A DNA stretch of 64,000 bases, from NCBI GenBank assembly GCA_015499995.1, contig JADNRV010000036.1, positions 248,001 through 312,000 of the forward strand, read 5' to 3'. The stretch comes from Flammula alnicola (lineage: Eukaryota > Basidiomycota > Agaricomycetes > Agaricales > Strophariaceae). The position numbers and the translations under genes are program-made. The notes under the pieces are model-generated. The model saw nothing but the letters and a program-made list of their open reading frames with translations, had not been told where the DNA came from and searched no databases. Positions 50,096 to 63,400 of the stretch are shown in pieces (position 1 is the first letter of the stretch; every line of letters begins with the position of its first letter).

Positions 50096-53000
50096 TCAAT
50101 TGAACATTACACCTTGAGAAAAGATTGTTATGTAGGGTTCAGCAAGAAATTGGCGAGGACAACATACCCGTGCAATTCTTTGCACCACACATGCATCTCA
50201 TGTAGATAAGATCCTGTTTTTCATCTGCAGTAGATGCTCCGTCATCAGCTACATCACCTTCCTCATCATCATCTTCACCCGGGTATCTTCCTTGGTAATT
50301 GAAGCAAATTTCTTCATTTGCTTCAATGTCACGTCGGGAAAAAATGACGAGCAATGGCTTCTGAATATTGCCTTCGTTGATGTAGCAAGCATATAGCCGG
50401 CTGTTTGGGTCACATGAATGATTCTAATATTCATGTTATATTATTTGCCATGAATAGAGAAAATTAAGATAGCTTACAAGAAAACGAGTAAACTGAAAAA
50501 AAAATTTAAACGAGAATACATAAAACAAGAACATTATCGACGCTTACATTGCCTGCATGGTAAGCATCAACGGTGAACTTATTTGTCCACTCCATGCCAT
50601 TTTCATCTCGGAGTGATGGAAATCAATATCGAAGAGATAAGTTCGGCCAAACTTATTATACTTTCTAGAAATATTTTTCAGTTATCAAATCTTCACGATA
50701 ATTGAAAATCTGAATCAAAGATAGACGTACATTCCACGTTCGTGAGCAATGTATCAGTGATCAATTCTCCGGAATAGATTCCAATGAAAGTGCCTTCCGG
50801 GATCCTCTTGGTAGCGAAGACACCTAAGATTGGAAGGAATCCTTTTAGGTGGGTATCAACAAGAATGTGAACTCTGGACATACCCCAGCCTTTGCTTTCT
50901 GTCTTTCGGATTGCAACAGAAACCTTCCTTCCATGTTGTACAACCTTGAAACAAATATGTGGTCAGAGAATTTCATTATATGAAAGTTTGAAACCCCACC
51001 CTATTGCGACATTCACCATCGCAACCGCAGAGATCATTGCATTCGAAGATTGGATATCCGGGAATCTTCAGCTTCCCATTTTTGTCATATGCAAATTCCA
51101 GGTTTGGGTCATGAGCAGCCTCTCGCTGCCGTTTCAAACAAGCGCATGTCTTTGACCTTGGATTGCAGGCCCCCTTACATGTACAGCTCACCAAACTCTT
51201 AATATCAGGAGGAGGAACCCCTTCCCCGTGCCACATTTTGTTGGTGTAATAGAACTCCCACGGCGGTGTCGGCTCTTCGTCGACGCTGTTCTGGACTTCG
51301 ATCTGCGGTGCGTCATGTTCCTCATCAACGGTATTCTCCAAGATGATGGCCAGGAAAAGATCGCGCATTCCGGGCATCAGACGAGTATACTGCGACATAT
51401 TGTTGACGTGGTCTTGCAAGCCATGTGGGAGGTCTTTTGCGTAATGGCATACTGGAGCGAAATTGTCGAGGTTTTGCCTGTAGTCTTTCCATGTGATGGC
51501 GGCAAACCCGCCATACGTTTTCCCACCCCGGATGGGTGCAATTTCGTCGGGGGTCGTATGACGACTGGCTGGTACGGGTGATCCGAAATCGTCCTCAGGA
51601 GTCAGCGGCCAATTGTCGTTGGCCGACGATCGAGAAGACCTCCGCGATGAACGTCGACTAGTGCTTGGCATCGAAGGCGTGGTTCTGCTGGGTCCTGCAT
51701 CACTCGATCCACCATATGCTGAATCATCTGGCATAGACATTCTGGAAGTTGTCGTGTCGCGAGGGATGGTGAAGTTTGAGCCATCAGGTGCCGACTGGAT
51801 GTCTGTTTCAACGGGCATAGACTCCGACATATCGCCTTCGTCCTCAACTAACGCCTGGACTTCTTCAGCGTCTTGCATAGCTTCATCGTCCGACTGGCCA
51901 CCTGAGGAAGCCCCGCCTTCTGAACCAAAAAGCATGTCAATGTCTTGCGACGCATTCGAGATGGACTCGGAGGCAGTTTGCTGTACAGCGATCTGTTCAG
52001 CGACCACAGCAAATGGTTTCGTTCCATCATCTCTCTCCTGAGTAGCTCGTTTGAAGACGCCGCTGAAAGATGACCGTGGAAGAATGGGGGAAGACGCAGA
52101 GATGCGAGCCTGAGATAGCCTGGGCGATTTGGGAGACTTTGGGGGTGAAGGAGCCGTCGAGACTCCGCTAGCGAGGTCAATTTTCGAGATTTGAGCCTCG
52201 GGCGAGTGTGGATGAGATGAGGATTCAGCAGAGATTCCGGTGTGAACGATTCGAGTCTTCGCCGGTGCAATTTCGGCTACCGATTGTTGCAGCAATGAGC
52301 CCATAGAAGCAGGCCGTCCCTGAGGTCTCAGCGGAGGTGGCGAGTTTTTGAGACTGTCCAATACCACTGCGCTACTCGAAGGACGGGCTTGAGTTTCTGT
52401 GGACTGAATGGAGGAATTGGGCCCGCGAAGCGAAGGAGCGGAAAAGTGCCTAGTCTCAAGAAGAGGGCGATTGTCGGCAGCTGGTACTGAATTCAAAGTG
52501 GGGTATTTTCCGACTGGACTTGGAGCAGTCTTCAAAAGAGGCGAGGGCGACTCTGGCGGAGGAGATGGTTCAGCAGGGCGGAGAAGAAGCTCGTCCGTGC
52601 CCGACCGGGATGTGTCTGGGCGAGACTCCGATGGGAGGGGTTCATCACCTACCAAATAATCAGTTAGAATACGAACGAAAGGACACGATGAAAAGACCAT
52701 GTTACCTGGAGGTGCGGCGAAAGTAGAAGTAGAAGCAGGAGCGCGCGCTTTGCCTTTCCATGTCGAGAGGGCGTTTGCGAGCATCTTGCCACTTTTTCTA
52801 GCAGGCTCAAAAGCAGGACTGTTCTCAGGTATCTCTTCATGATCCGATGTCAGATCGATGACCATCTCGCGAGCGCTTCCGCGACGTGTATGAACCGCAT
52901 TGGACTGGCCTGCAGCATTATAGGCCTCCGCCAACGTCTGTCCGCGGGATCGACCCCCTACTGTTTTCCGAGCCATGCGCCTTGAATTAACGGAACTTGA

Positions 53001-54970
53001 TATGTCAGAGTCCTACACAGAGTTAAGTTAGCCAAATTATATCTGTGGCATAGAGCAATTTATGTACCGAAGCTCCAGGAAGCTGAGGCGAGAGGGGTTG
53101 CTCCTTTACCTGGTTAGAGCTTTCGGGAGTACGTGTTCTGATGAACGGCACAGCTATGCCCAATGCATCGCTCAAATTACGCATATCAATGCCACCGTCA
53201 GTGGAAGAGGCTCCCTGCGAGGCTTGTCGGGATGAAGTCTTCTCGTCAGAGTCAGAATTACTGCTGGCGGACTGCAACGAAGGCGAGGCCACTCGTTTGG
53301 AACTCGATGCAGACTTGACGGCCATTTGAGGTTTGTGCTTGGACGATGGGGTCGTTACTTCATCCATAGGTGGAACAGGCACAGGATTCAATCCTTGCCG
53401 ATTAATGGGCGGCTTTTTGACAGAGGTCGGGCTTGCGGGTGGTGCTTTACGTATGGCAGAAGATTGGGACGGAAGGATTGGAGTTGTTAGCTCAACTTTG
53501 CTACTTGCGGCCGGAGTATTTGCCCGTGGGGCAGCAGCAGGAAGATTGATAGGAACAGTCTCGGTTCGATCAACCCCCATCTCTGGAGATGCGGGCGAAG
53601 CAACATCTGCTTCGTAGTCCGTGTCCATGACTTGATCAGAGTCGATTCCTGATGCACGCTGAAGAGGTTGAGGTAATGCAGAGGTTCCTTCACTTGGACG
53701 CTTGAGGTCTACATCCATCCTATCTCTGGCACTATCTTGAGGACGAAGAGGATAAGGGATGTCGACGCCCTTCTCTCTGCTGTCTGCGGTGGCGGAACAC
53801 AATCGTTGACCAGTTCTGATAACCTGCTAGTTGAAGTTCCGGCGACCGGTCGTGGCCGCCGCAGCGGAGGCTTCGCTGGCTCTTCGTCGCTATCGAGATT
53901 TCGATGACTTCAGGGGGTCCTTGGGAACATTGGCCGAACTCCGACGAGCCTTCTGCCATCCGCCGGTACTCTTTCTGGCTCGAATAGGGTTGAAGCAGAT
54001 GGTTTTTGATCCGACTTGTGTATTCCTTTACTGGATTGCGGTGATTTGGAAGACTTGGGCTTGCGATGTGGTGGGGGAGATTGCTCGGAGCCTGACGATA
54101 TCTCAATAACCTCATTGGTAGGTGATTTGGGTCTGATATGAGTACGAATGCTATGGGATATTTCAGTGCCATCGAAGTGGGTCTGAGAAATAAAATAAGC
54201 TACCAAGAGAGGATTCATTTTTAGCTCTGGACGGAAGAGGGACTTTGCTCGAAGATGGACCATCTTTTTGCGATGAAGGCGGTCGGGAGAACAAGTCACG
54301 AGACAGTGAGCTGGGAAAATCCCTTCGGTGTACTGAGGATGGCTCTCGTGTCTTCGCAGGAGGAGCCATTCCTGCCGCTTCTGACGAGCGCACTGGTTGT
54401 TTTTCTGGGCTGCTAAATATCGAGATGTGCTTAGGACGTGATGGCTCAGGAACATGGGCTTGTTTACTGCCGGAGGCTGACCGTGACGGATCTGGTGGCG
54501 GTGGCATAGACGAAGAAGATGAAGGCAGACTTGGGCCAGCCGAAATGCTGGTGTTGGTGTTGGCAATCGGTATGGAATTCGAGAGCGTGATGGACCTGCT
54601 TGAGATGAGCGGAAAACGAATGACGCGAACCTCCTGGCTGGCCTGTTTTCAATTAAATTTAGTGTCTAATAATTGCTCGAGATGTTATATGAACATACCC
54701 GCGCTGATATACTTCCAGTTGTAGCAGAACTTTCCACTCTCTGACCTTGTCCCATAGTTTGTTCATGCCTGGGACGCTTTGCGGTTGACTCAACGCTCCA
54801 AGTCCAGTCGCTATCCTTTCTTTTAAGAGCCGGCTGTGCATGGACTGTCCTCTGCTTTTCGGTACCAACTGGCGTTTCATCATCATCGTCCACTCGAACT
54901 CTTCTTGAGAAGAATCGGTGGCGGGTTCTAAATGGCGGCGATTCATCGCGTGAAGTAGGTCAGTTGCCAT
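50096..54970 (-). CDS. SET-domain histone H3K9-type methyltransferase with very long disordered N-terminus
   Basis: C-terminal part is Su(var)3-9/Clr4-like: pre-SET cysteines (SCTCKGACNPRSKTCACLKR ... FECNDLCGCDGECRNRV), SET with GVFATKRIPEGTFIGIYSGE, NHSCDPN, and EICFNYQG (catalytic Tyr side), and post-SET MRCMCGAKNCTG ending VMFN in a 17-nt last exon (50096-50112). The rest, over 1,000 residues, is low-complexity S/P/T/E-rich with repeats of hydrophobic-acidic clusters: VIDLTSDHEE (about 52840-52865), VIEISSGSE (about 54085-54112). No chromodomain was seen. The main exon ends near 52976 and joins (intron ~52,9xx-53,07x) to the upstream exon via DSDISSSVNSRR. Start at 54970 (MATDLLHAMNRRHLEPATDS) with one base lost near 54888, where DDDDETPVGTEKQR enters. 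Expected to silence heterochromatin and transposons. Confidence 0.85.
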
Positions 54971-55647
54971 TGGTCAGAAATGTTACAACGCAAATGCACA
55001 TATGATCGCACCTTGTAGTGCCTCCCATCGTGGTCCAGGTGAAGGACTAGGCCGCCGTCCGAACATCCGCATGCACTAAGCCTGTTATGCATGTTCATTG
55101 GCGTTCATTGATTTTGAACAAAGTACAACGGACAATCCTGACCTTAATCAAATATGTACAAATCTGTAGGTAGCTCCTTAAGATCCAGGATGTCCAATAG
55201 TTGTGGATAAGAGAAAGTGCAGAAAATACGTTCGGCTTCGGGGTGTCGGGCCAACTTCGTGGTTGGCTTGCACGTGCCAAGTCGCGTCGCGTGCATTAAA
55301 TTTACTTAGGGTAAGCTACCTTAGTCTACTGTACATAACACAATCCTCAAAAATTTGATAGAATCAAGATGCGAACTTGTTCGACATATCAACTTGCAGA
55401 AGATCCATGGCTTGTTTAAGACGAAATTATTACAAGGATGTGTCGAGTATAAAGGAAGTATCGCTTAGCGTACTAGACATGGTAAATAAAAAAAAACAAA
55501 AAAAATTAAAAAAAATCATTACAAGGATGTAATAACAAATGGTTACAGGGTATCGATACATCCTGGTATATAATCTCCCAGAATCCACGAGATTAGAGCG
55601 GTGGTGGTGGTAAAATTCCGCTGTTAACAATAGGGGTATACTTAATC
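54971..55647. other. Intergenic; holds a short retroposed-looking insert
   Basis: Promoter side of the SET gene and 3' flank of the transporter gene. A 76-bp A-rich-tailed segment flanked by 13-bp direct repeats is described separately. Nothing coding seen. Confidence 0.5.
55429..55530. mobile_element. Short SINE-like insertion with A-rich tail and 13-bp flanking repeats
   Basis: ATTACAAGGATGT occurs at 55429-55441 and again at 55518-55530. Between them lies a 76-bp segment that starts GTCGAGTATAAAGGAAG and ends in about 33 nt that are almost all A, with a few T and C. Direct repeats plus an A-rich 3' end are the signature of target-primed reverse transcription. Confidence 0.6.
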
Positions 55648-57925
55648 CTAGTCAGTGTCGATCCTGGTCTGTGGCTTCCTCATCTCCTTCCTCCTCTTCC
55701 TCCTCTCCAAGGCCGTCGAGAACAGAATAACAGGCCACCAAAGCCTCGCCCACAGATCCATGCGCTTGAACACCACGTTGTTGCGTTTCTGCGGCATCCC
55801 AAGATAAGCAAAGTCCGAGGCTCCATCATCCAGGTTGGCATTCGAGTCGTTGTCCGATGATGGAGCAGCCTGAGGGTCCCTTATTTGGATCTGATAGGCA
55901 ATGATGATCCAGATCGTGAAAGCGGTCAGAGGGGCGGCAACTGCACGTAGTGGGCGAGTGTCCCGTACGACATGGGATTGATTTCGCGGACGTTCATTCC
56001 AAAGACAGCCTGCGGACAAGATGAGTTATGAAAGGTAGGAGACTAGCTGAGACATACGGCAACGAAGCCCGCAGGGACGAAGATCATGGTCATATACGAA
56101 ATTTGCTTGATAGCTAAGAACAATTATAAGAAGGTAGAGATAAAATAAGAACAAACACGTACCAGCACTGTCTCTAATAGCGGCCTCGGTTAGCTTCTGC
56201 ATCCCCTGCTGTCTTCGATATTCACAATGCTGAATTCCTGCTCAAAGTTAAGTATCCTGATCAGACTCGAGAGAAGGAAGAAACATGCCAAGTTCATCAC
56301 ATTCTTCAACCTCATATCCTGCAAGCTTCTGCTCTTTTGAAGCCTGTCAATCTCCGTCAACAGATTCTCGCATTCCCTCTTCATCGTCGCGGCACTTCTC
56401 TTCTTCATTTCCCTGGCTTCTTCATCTTCAATGTCCAAAGCCTGCAAGCTCGGATTCGGAGTATGCTGCACGAACTCGACGCTCTTCTTGAAATCCGTCA
56501 GGAGAGACTCATAGTGCAAGAGATGTGCACGAAGGATGTGTAGCTCATGCGTAAGCTGCAAATCGCTCGTCAGGATGACTTGAGACTCCAAGTAGCAAAT
56601 ATGGTTGTACAGATGCTCCAGCGCCTCGTCCCACGCATACAGTGCATACCACAGCACGCTCAGGAACACGAATGTCGGATCCGTCGTGTCCTTGAAAATG
56701 TTGCTCCAGTACACCGAGCGCCCCGTCGCGTGCACCCGCGTGTGCAGCAACGCTGCCGTCGTCGAACGGTGCTGCTCCTGGCTCGGCGAGTGCAGCGAGA
56801 TGATCGTGTTGCTCGTCCGCGAGCGCAACATGTGCACCGCCAGCTGGTCCGCCACCAGCTGCAGGTTGCTCGACCGCAGAATGAGCGGCGCCCGCGTGTC
56901 GATCACCACCTCCGGAATTCTTCTTCTGAAGTTGCTCGGCGCGATGTAGCTTGCCTCGGGGCTCGGTGGGACGGTCGTAGGGTTGGGTGTCGAGCGTATG
57001 AACGTTAAGGTGATGGTGATATCTGCTGGGCGTTAGTCGTCGCTCAAGAGAGGCAAATAAATGTGCTTACGGTCGGATTCATTTGCGACAACGTTCGTTT
57101 GATGCCGTGAGGGTATCCACCCGATCGTAGACGAGAAAAAGAACGGCTCGATATTATATCGTGTCCCTAGGATCTGCAGTACTGGCCCAGACAGGCCATC
57201 GACGAACAATGCACGAACATGGACACCCGAAGGCCTCTAGAATATCTATCAGAAAATGTCAATAAGTATAAAATCTCCAAACGTACCCCTCGTTGAATCG
57301 CATGCCAGTGTTCATCCACCGTCCGTTCATTGACCTCTCTGTCGCCTGCATTCACGAACATACCGTCCTTCATCACGTCCAGGTAGCGTATCGTGCAGCT
57401 CTCCGTCCGCTTCTCCACAACCTTTGCAATCCGGCTCTTTTTCTGCTGACGCGGCGTCCAGTTCGGATAGAGCGCCTGCGGGTATTTGCACCAGCATACT
57501 TCTTGGTTCGGCGTCTGCTTGTGATCGCACGCCGCGGCGGATAGAGGAAGGTGGCTATCAGGGTCATCGATTCGGCTGGGATCAACCTATAAAACGAAGG
57601 TGTTAGTCGAGACTAGCTGGTCAAATAAATGAAATATTGGCCTCGTCATCGATATCTACGAAAGGCCATGGTCCTGTATTACGAAGTTGAGGTAATTTCA
57701 CAAAACAAAGACGTATATCACTTGCCTGAAGGTGCTGCATGTCTGTGGGTTGGAGCAGGAACTCTCGACAGCATTTTAGGCTACTATAAGGTTCCCAAAC
57801 AACCTTTTCCACAAAGACTGCTGATCTGCGAGGAAGAAACTGGAAGAACGAGATACTGAGTATTTCCAAGCGAAACGAGGCTGTGCTCGTACCTCATGGG
57901 CAACCTCGGGGGTGGCGTGGGTCAT
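55648..57925 (-). CDS. CorA-like Mg2+ transporter family protein
   Basis: CorA/Alr/Mrs2-like channel-type transporter with a large soluble N-terminal domain and two C-terminal helices. The family GMN motif is visible as FGMNVREINP, just after ISYMTMIFVPAGFVA (TM1) and before LTAFTIWIIIAYQI (TM2). Upstream: WYALYAWDEALEHLYNHICY, HILRAHLLHYESLLTDFKKS, DEEAREMKKRSAATMKREC, MRLKNVMNLA, the usual long-helix region. N-terminal: MTHATPEVAHE, FLPRRSAVFVEKVVWEPYS, GPWPFVDPSRIDDPDSHLPL, PQALYPNWTPRQQKKSRIAK. The start at 57925 is inferred from a GTACGA..TTCCAG intron joining the first two parts. One base is lost near 55940 (YVQ|VAAPLTAF), otherwise the protein would stop in the second helix. The C-terminus is basic (RRKRRKEMRKPQTRIDTD). 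Confidence 0.82.
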
Positions 57926-58505
57926 TTCCGAGATAATCCAAGGATCCGACTACTTGCCTGACAAGGATCTACAAGGATCTAGGTACAAGGAAAGCTTGAG
58001 GAACGCTCAAAATTTAAAGACAGGACAACGGTTGGCGCTCTGCAGTGGGTTCGGCATGTTTCGGCGCTAGCTTCGGCATGAGGCGGGATTTACCTAAATT
58101 CAGACCCCGATCTTTCCTACTACCACCAGCACCATCTCACCATTGAACTTCGGTTTTAAAGAGGCTGTTCTCAAAGACATTCAGAACTTTCTCCCAGCCA
58201 GACAGGCACAAGAAAGGTGAAGAAGTCCCTTGACGTTCGGCTTCACCCCGGATATGGTGTGAAGGAGGCAGTGCACGGTGTCTACTTGATCCGATTATAC
58301 TCCACTACACCCATGTGAGAAGTTCTGTATTGGACAAGCATAGCCAGGCTCCAGAGTAAGCAAAATACCTTAGAAGGCGAATCGCAGGCTTTCTAACGTC
58401 CGTCATCTTGCAGGTCTTACTACCAGCGCACTTCGTCGTGGTTTGGACAGCTTCGCAAGGCACCGCGTTTCTCAGGGATTTCAGTGTTTATGACAGCACA
58501 TTATC
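57926..58505. other. Divergent promoter region
   Basis: Lies between the divergent transporter genes; no coding sequence recognised. Confidence 0.4.
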
Positions 58506-60492
58506 ATGGTTTCCGGTTCATCCATAGGCACCTTGGTGGTATTCGTCTTGTCTATTATCTGCGTCATCCAACCCCTCTCGTTTCCTATTCTCTTGCCCTA
58601 TTTGGGCCGTAAACGAATCCACCTCAACCTCACGACTGCGCCAATCATCGCCATTCTCGTTCTATGGGCAGCCCAATGTTTAGGACCAAGCGTTGTAAGT
58701 GTTTTAGACCCTGCATATATGATGCCATCTTAATGCCGTTTCGAACCAGATTAGAGATGGTATCGTGTATGTCATCTACCCTTTGATTTTCGAAGCAAAC
58801 CACCCTTGACACATTCTTTAATGATTGGCATCTTTAACACTCTCTGAATCTTCTGTTGCAGTGGCACAGATGGAGTCAAGCCATACAACATCCTCATCCT
58901 ATTCTTTTCGCTGGCCTACATGGCGATCACGCTCGATATCACGGGCATCTTACAAGCGGCTGCATTCTGGGTCAGCAATAAGGGAGGATCGAACGGATGG
59001 AAACTCTTCCTGTACTTCTACATGATGTTAACCGCTCTCAGTGTTCTCCTCGGCAACGATCCCGTTATCCTATCTGGAACGGCTTTTCTTGTATACTACA
59101 CGAAAGCGAACGAGGTGAGATTTCAACATATTTATAACGTATTCGAATTTGAACACTCTTTAGCTTGAACCCATCGCGTGGCTCATGTCCGAGTTTGCTG
59201 CTGCAAACACGGCGAGCATGGTGCTCTTCGTTGGTAATCCTACAAATGTCGTTATCTGCGAAGGATTCAGCGTCAATAATGCCGCTTTCACTGTATACAC
59301 CATCCTACCCTTCCTGGCATGCAGCATAACGTGTTTCATTGCACTGGCGGCACAGTTCCACAAATCGAAATACCTCCCGAAACGTCTAGATAATTCCGGT
59401 GATCTGGACGTACGCTCTGTGCTGCTCGATCCACAAGGCGCATGGGTAGGAAGTATATTGCTGGGAACATGCCTGGTCGTCATCATCATAGTGAGCTTCT
59501 TCCATGTCGACGTCTGGAAGATTAGCTTGCCATTCGCTGTCACGAAATTCCTTTTTGATTTCGCATGGGACCACTACCGCCGCGTCAACAACATGCCGAT
59601 GATGGGTCAAGCCAGAGCAAAGAGATCGGATGACAATTTGGCAGATGTTGAGGATGATCTTGTGATGCAAGAACTTGGGAGACAGCATAGAGAAAGCACA
59701 ATCAAATCTCAGGACCTCGAGGGAACACTCAACGGAACGGGCACCCAACCGCGATCAGTCACATTCGATGAGGTTAATCCCGCTTTGGTACCATCTACTA
59801 CCCAAACGCGAACCAGCACGCGCTCTAATACGGCGAACACTGCGATGACTACAAACACTTTGACTCCGCCTTTGCGAAAATCTCCTGACCAAACCCCGAC
59901 CGCACCATTTCACTCCCTCGACAAACTGTACAGCGACCTTCACTCTTACCGAACCAACTTCGCTACACGCTTCCCCACATTCTACACCGCATTCCCCCGC
60001 TTACCTTTTGCTCTGGTCCCCTTCGCGTTTTCGCAGTTTATCCTAATCGAGGCACTTGCTCATCAAGGATGGATAGATATTTTCGCCCGCTGGCTCGTGA
60101 TCGCGACGGGGAGGATGATGTACCCCACGATTTGGATAATAGGCGTCCTTGGCGTCATTATGTGCAACCTGAGTGGTACGAATATCGGTGCCACCATCCT
60201 TCTCACCAAGGTTGTCAGAGCCGCTACCGTATCTGCTCCCCCAGACACAAACGTCAATCTAGCTGCGTTCAACCGGTCAGCGGCTATCGCGCTGGCCGTC
60301 GCGTCAAACATTGGAGCCGTGTCGTTTACCTTCAGCGCGTCCCTCGCGGGACTGCTATGGAAACAAATATTAAATCAAAAAGGGATCTTCATCAAACAGT
60401 GGGTGTTTGCACGGTGGAATTTAGCACCATTAGCGGTCATGACGGTCGTGGGGTTGGCAGTGGTTTCTGCGGAGATGGCCATCTTATACTGA
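58506..60492 (+). CDS. ArsB/NhaD-superfamily anion permease (citrate-transporter-like domain)
   Basis: Multi-pass membrane transporter with a citrate-transporter-like domain (arsenite/anion or Na+/H+-type ion transporter superfamily); substrate unknown. Four exons: 58506-58693, 58750-58766 (17 nt), 58862-59114, 59164-60492. Helices: TLVVFVLSIICVIQPLSFPI, FFSLAYMAITLDITGILQAA, LTALSVLLGNDPVILSGTAF, the motif NTASMVLFVGNPTNVVICEG (conserved loop), ILPFLACSITCFIALAAQF, ILLGTCLVVIIIVSFF. A hydrophilic loop of about 150 residues (SDDNLADVEDD .. TTNTLTPPLRKSP) separates the halves. The second half has SQFILIEALAHQGW, MCNLSGTNIGATILLT, the mirror motif, and AIALAVASNIGAVSFTFSA. The frame is intact throughout, with a stop after SAEMAILY. 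Confidence 0.86.
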
Positions 60493-63400
60493 CATCTTTA
60501 CGGAGATGTTAGAAAAGATGGAATTTGTGGAGAGACGATGCGAGTGAGGAGCTGTGAGGAGCTTATCTGTTGTATTCATCTAGGCAAAAAGATGGATATA
60601 TATAAATCCCACTGCACGTCGCAACCTCGTAGATCAAGACAGTGTGGCGCAGATCGTCAGCAGGGTCGCACTGCAACGTGCGCAGAGGCTAAGCCCCCCG
60701 GAGCCCGCACTTCTTTCCGACTATCGTTTTCCCAAAAACTTCATCTGCCCTATCTTGTCAAGCCTAGATCGCTCGGCAGGGCCGTTCTTAGACTGTAATT
60801 TCATCCTATTTCGAACAATTGAGCCCTACACTATGTCCTGGATTGTGTCGCTTTCGTTGCGTTGCACAAATTCCTTATCTGAGCAAGATATGTTCCATGG
60901 ACGTCGACTATGTATGGACTTCAGGCCGTTGGCAGCTTCAGGTCGGCGGCAATGGATCGTCCGACTGTCAAGCGCTCGTGTGTATGGGGCCAAGTATGTT
61001 CCGTTCTTTTATATAGATTTGCCGCACTCTGTCCCCTTCAAAAAAAAAACCACTCGCAGCCCACAGACCTGCGTACGTTCACTTAGGCGAAGGGAATATT
61101 TTCTTGACACTAAGGGTCCTTCGTGGTGATCCTTTTTCTACCGAACAAATGTTGTTCTACTTGGTACTAGTACTTCACTACTCTTGTGGACAGAACGTGG
61201 GTTTCGTGCCGTACACATGACGTTGATTCAGTCCCAGAAAAAAAGATATTTCATACACCATAATTACTTTTTATATTTCCATCCAGTGAAACTGATCTAT
61301 GTACTTATAGCATAGGCAATCCGTGGTGATTCACGATAATCCTCTTATCACGTTGTTTAAGCGCGCGCTCTCTCGCTGTTAACTTGTTTGGGCGTATGTA
61401 TATACGGTCAGTAAGCAGTTTTCACCCAAACCTTGACGTCAAATATGTAGGTACAATGATCCTGTGAAGTTTGGATGTGAACGAAAAAACACTTCGACTG
61501 GAGTGTTAACAGGAGAAATATGTAAGTTCGGGTTTTTTACGTGAGGACCGGCTTTACTCATAACCGGCCTGAAGCGTCGTCAAGGCACCTGGCAAAGTTC
61601 AAACAAGGATCGTGGGATGATTTTATGAAATTATGTACGATATGAACTTCACGATATGAACAGTTCATCTGGAAGCGACGCGACTGGGGAACGGAGGTCG
61701 ACGTTGAGGAATAGGTATTTTGAAGTCTTGGATTTCGTTACCTTTAAGTGGCCTTTGTCGACTAACATCTAATATATTGATAATTGCACCACATTTTCGC
61801 AATGGGGTCCTCAAAGACCCAAACTGAAAGCGGAAATCGCGCATAGAAAACGCTTTGGACGATATATTATTACTAAGTAATTAAATTTATACGAGTGAAC
61901 GCGTAATACGCCGACACGCATTGTCGACGGCTTGTCAGATAAAAGTTGAAAGCGTAGAGATTTTATTATAACTTGGATTGGCGTGTGATAGAGCAAACAG
62001 GCTGACTGCATGTCCGCCATGCGCAGTCATCCTCTTCGAGCAACTCCAAATGGCTTGCCGAAGAGAAAACCAAGCACGGCATTACGAATGTTTCTGACAG
62101 CGTACTTAAACATAGTTATCTGGAGGTACGGGTGCGGTTGGACCATACAGTCGACGCAGCTGCCAAAGGGTATCAATGAGCCCGCGGATGACGAAGTATT
62201 TTGGCGATGACTCGGAAAGCGTCGACGTTATCGTGGCCGAGATTTCTTTTCTTTTGAGATGTACATTAAAGTTAATGAACACAGGCGCACACAGGACGCA
62301 CATGCTCTTTCGTCGGTCGGGACTCGGTGCAGTCGAAAAGGATAGCCCTGAGAATACCCGAGGAATGCAATAAATTATAATTTATGAGAGCACCTAGACG
62401 ACCATGCCTGATGGAGCTGGATATCTGTAGATGATAATGACCTTTCCCCAGGGGTCCAGATGGCGGCCGGGCAAATCCAATTGCTCAAAATGAGAGATAG
62501 GACGGGCCATATCTGACTCCTGAGCTTTAAAAGCTGTCAACCCATTGTTGGTGCTACCGGGAGGTCCTATGGACAGAGCGCAACTTGCAAGGTTCAGCGG
62601 CTCCGGTCACGAGACATCAACCTGTCCTCCAACCAAAATGGACTTGAGGAAAGTCACTCGAGCCCGGGTTATTTACATGAACCGCATCTCATTTTCCCCG
62701 CCGTTAACGAGATTATAAAATTAAAACGAAACAACAATTCGTCATATTGGAGGATATAAACAGTTCGGCGCGTAAACTTGAGATGCCCGACCTCGGGCTC
62801 GTGGTCAAGGAGCGCCACAACTAATTTACGTGGACGATCCATCGCGTGCAGATCTTTCCTGAATCTCTCGCGATGGTGAAGTCCGAACCGGGAAACATAG
62901 CACTGAAGACGACTGGGCCTGAAGCTTTTGAACAATAGACACAATCGACGGTGGTGTGCCATCTTTGTTGCTCGTCTATATATATAGTTCGACTGGACAA
63001 GGGAGCAGTAGGTGGCGCTGGCAGAGGTGGGTAAAAGGCGCGTATAAATGGAAACGGAAGGCCGTCTCTCCACTTTTAGATGCACAGTTCGTGAAGGTGA
63101 CCTTTGCCGAGCTGACCGACATGACATCTGTTATGTAAGTACAGAAGACCAGAATTAGGTCTCTAGCTGGACTGGGAGAGAATCGCAATGTCGAACGATG
63201 CGCCCATGGGTGTTTGTGGTCACTGGCCAACCAACCTGGACAAGCCGAGATTGTCGGATGGAAATTCTGTATGCCCGGATTCTCGCTTGAGCCAGCGACT
63301 AGGAAGGATGGGACCGAGAGGTTGGGCACGAGAGCAGGCGTTCTGGGCGTACGGTGTATGATATGTGGCAGAGCGATAAGGGCGACCTGACGTTATCCAG

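Noticed and set aside
57674..57725. A GC-AG intron (donor GCAAGT) near the start of the CorA-like gene
   Set aside because: Removing it brings a stop codon, while reading straight through gives the family-like GPWPFVDPSRIDDPDSHLPL after the next GT..AG intron.
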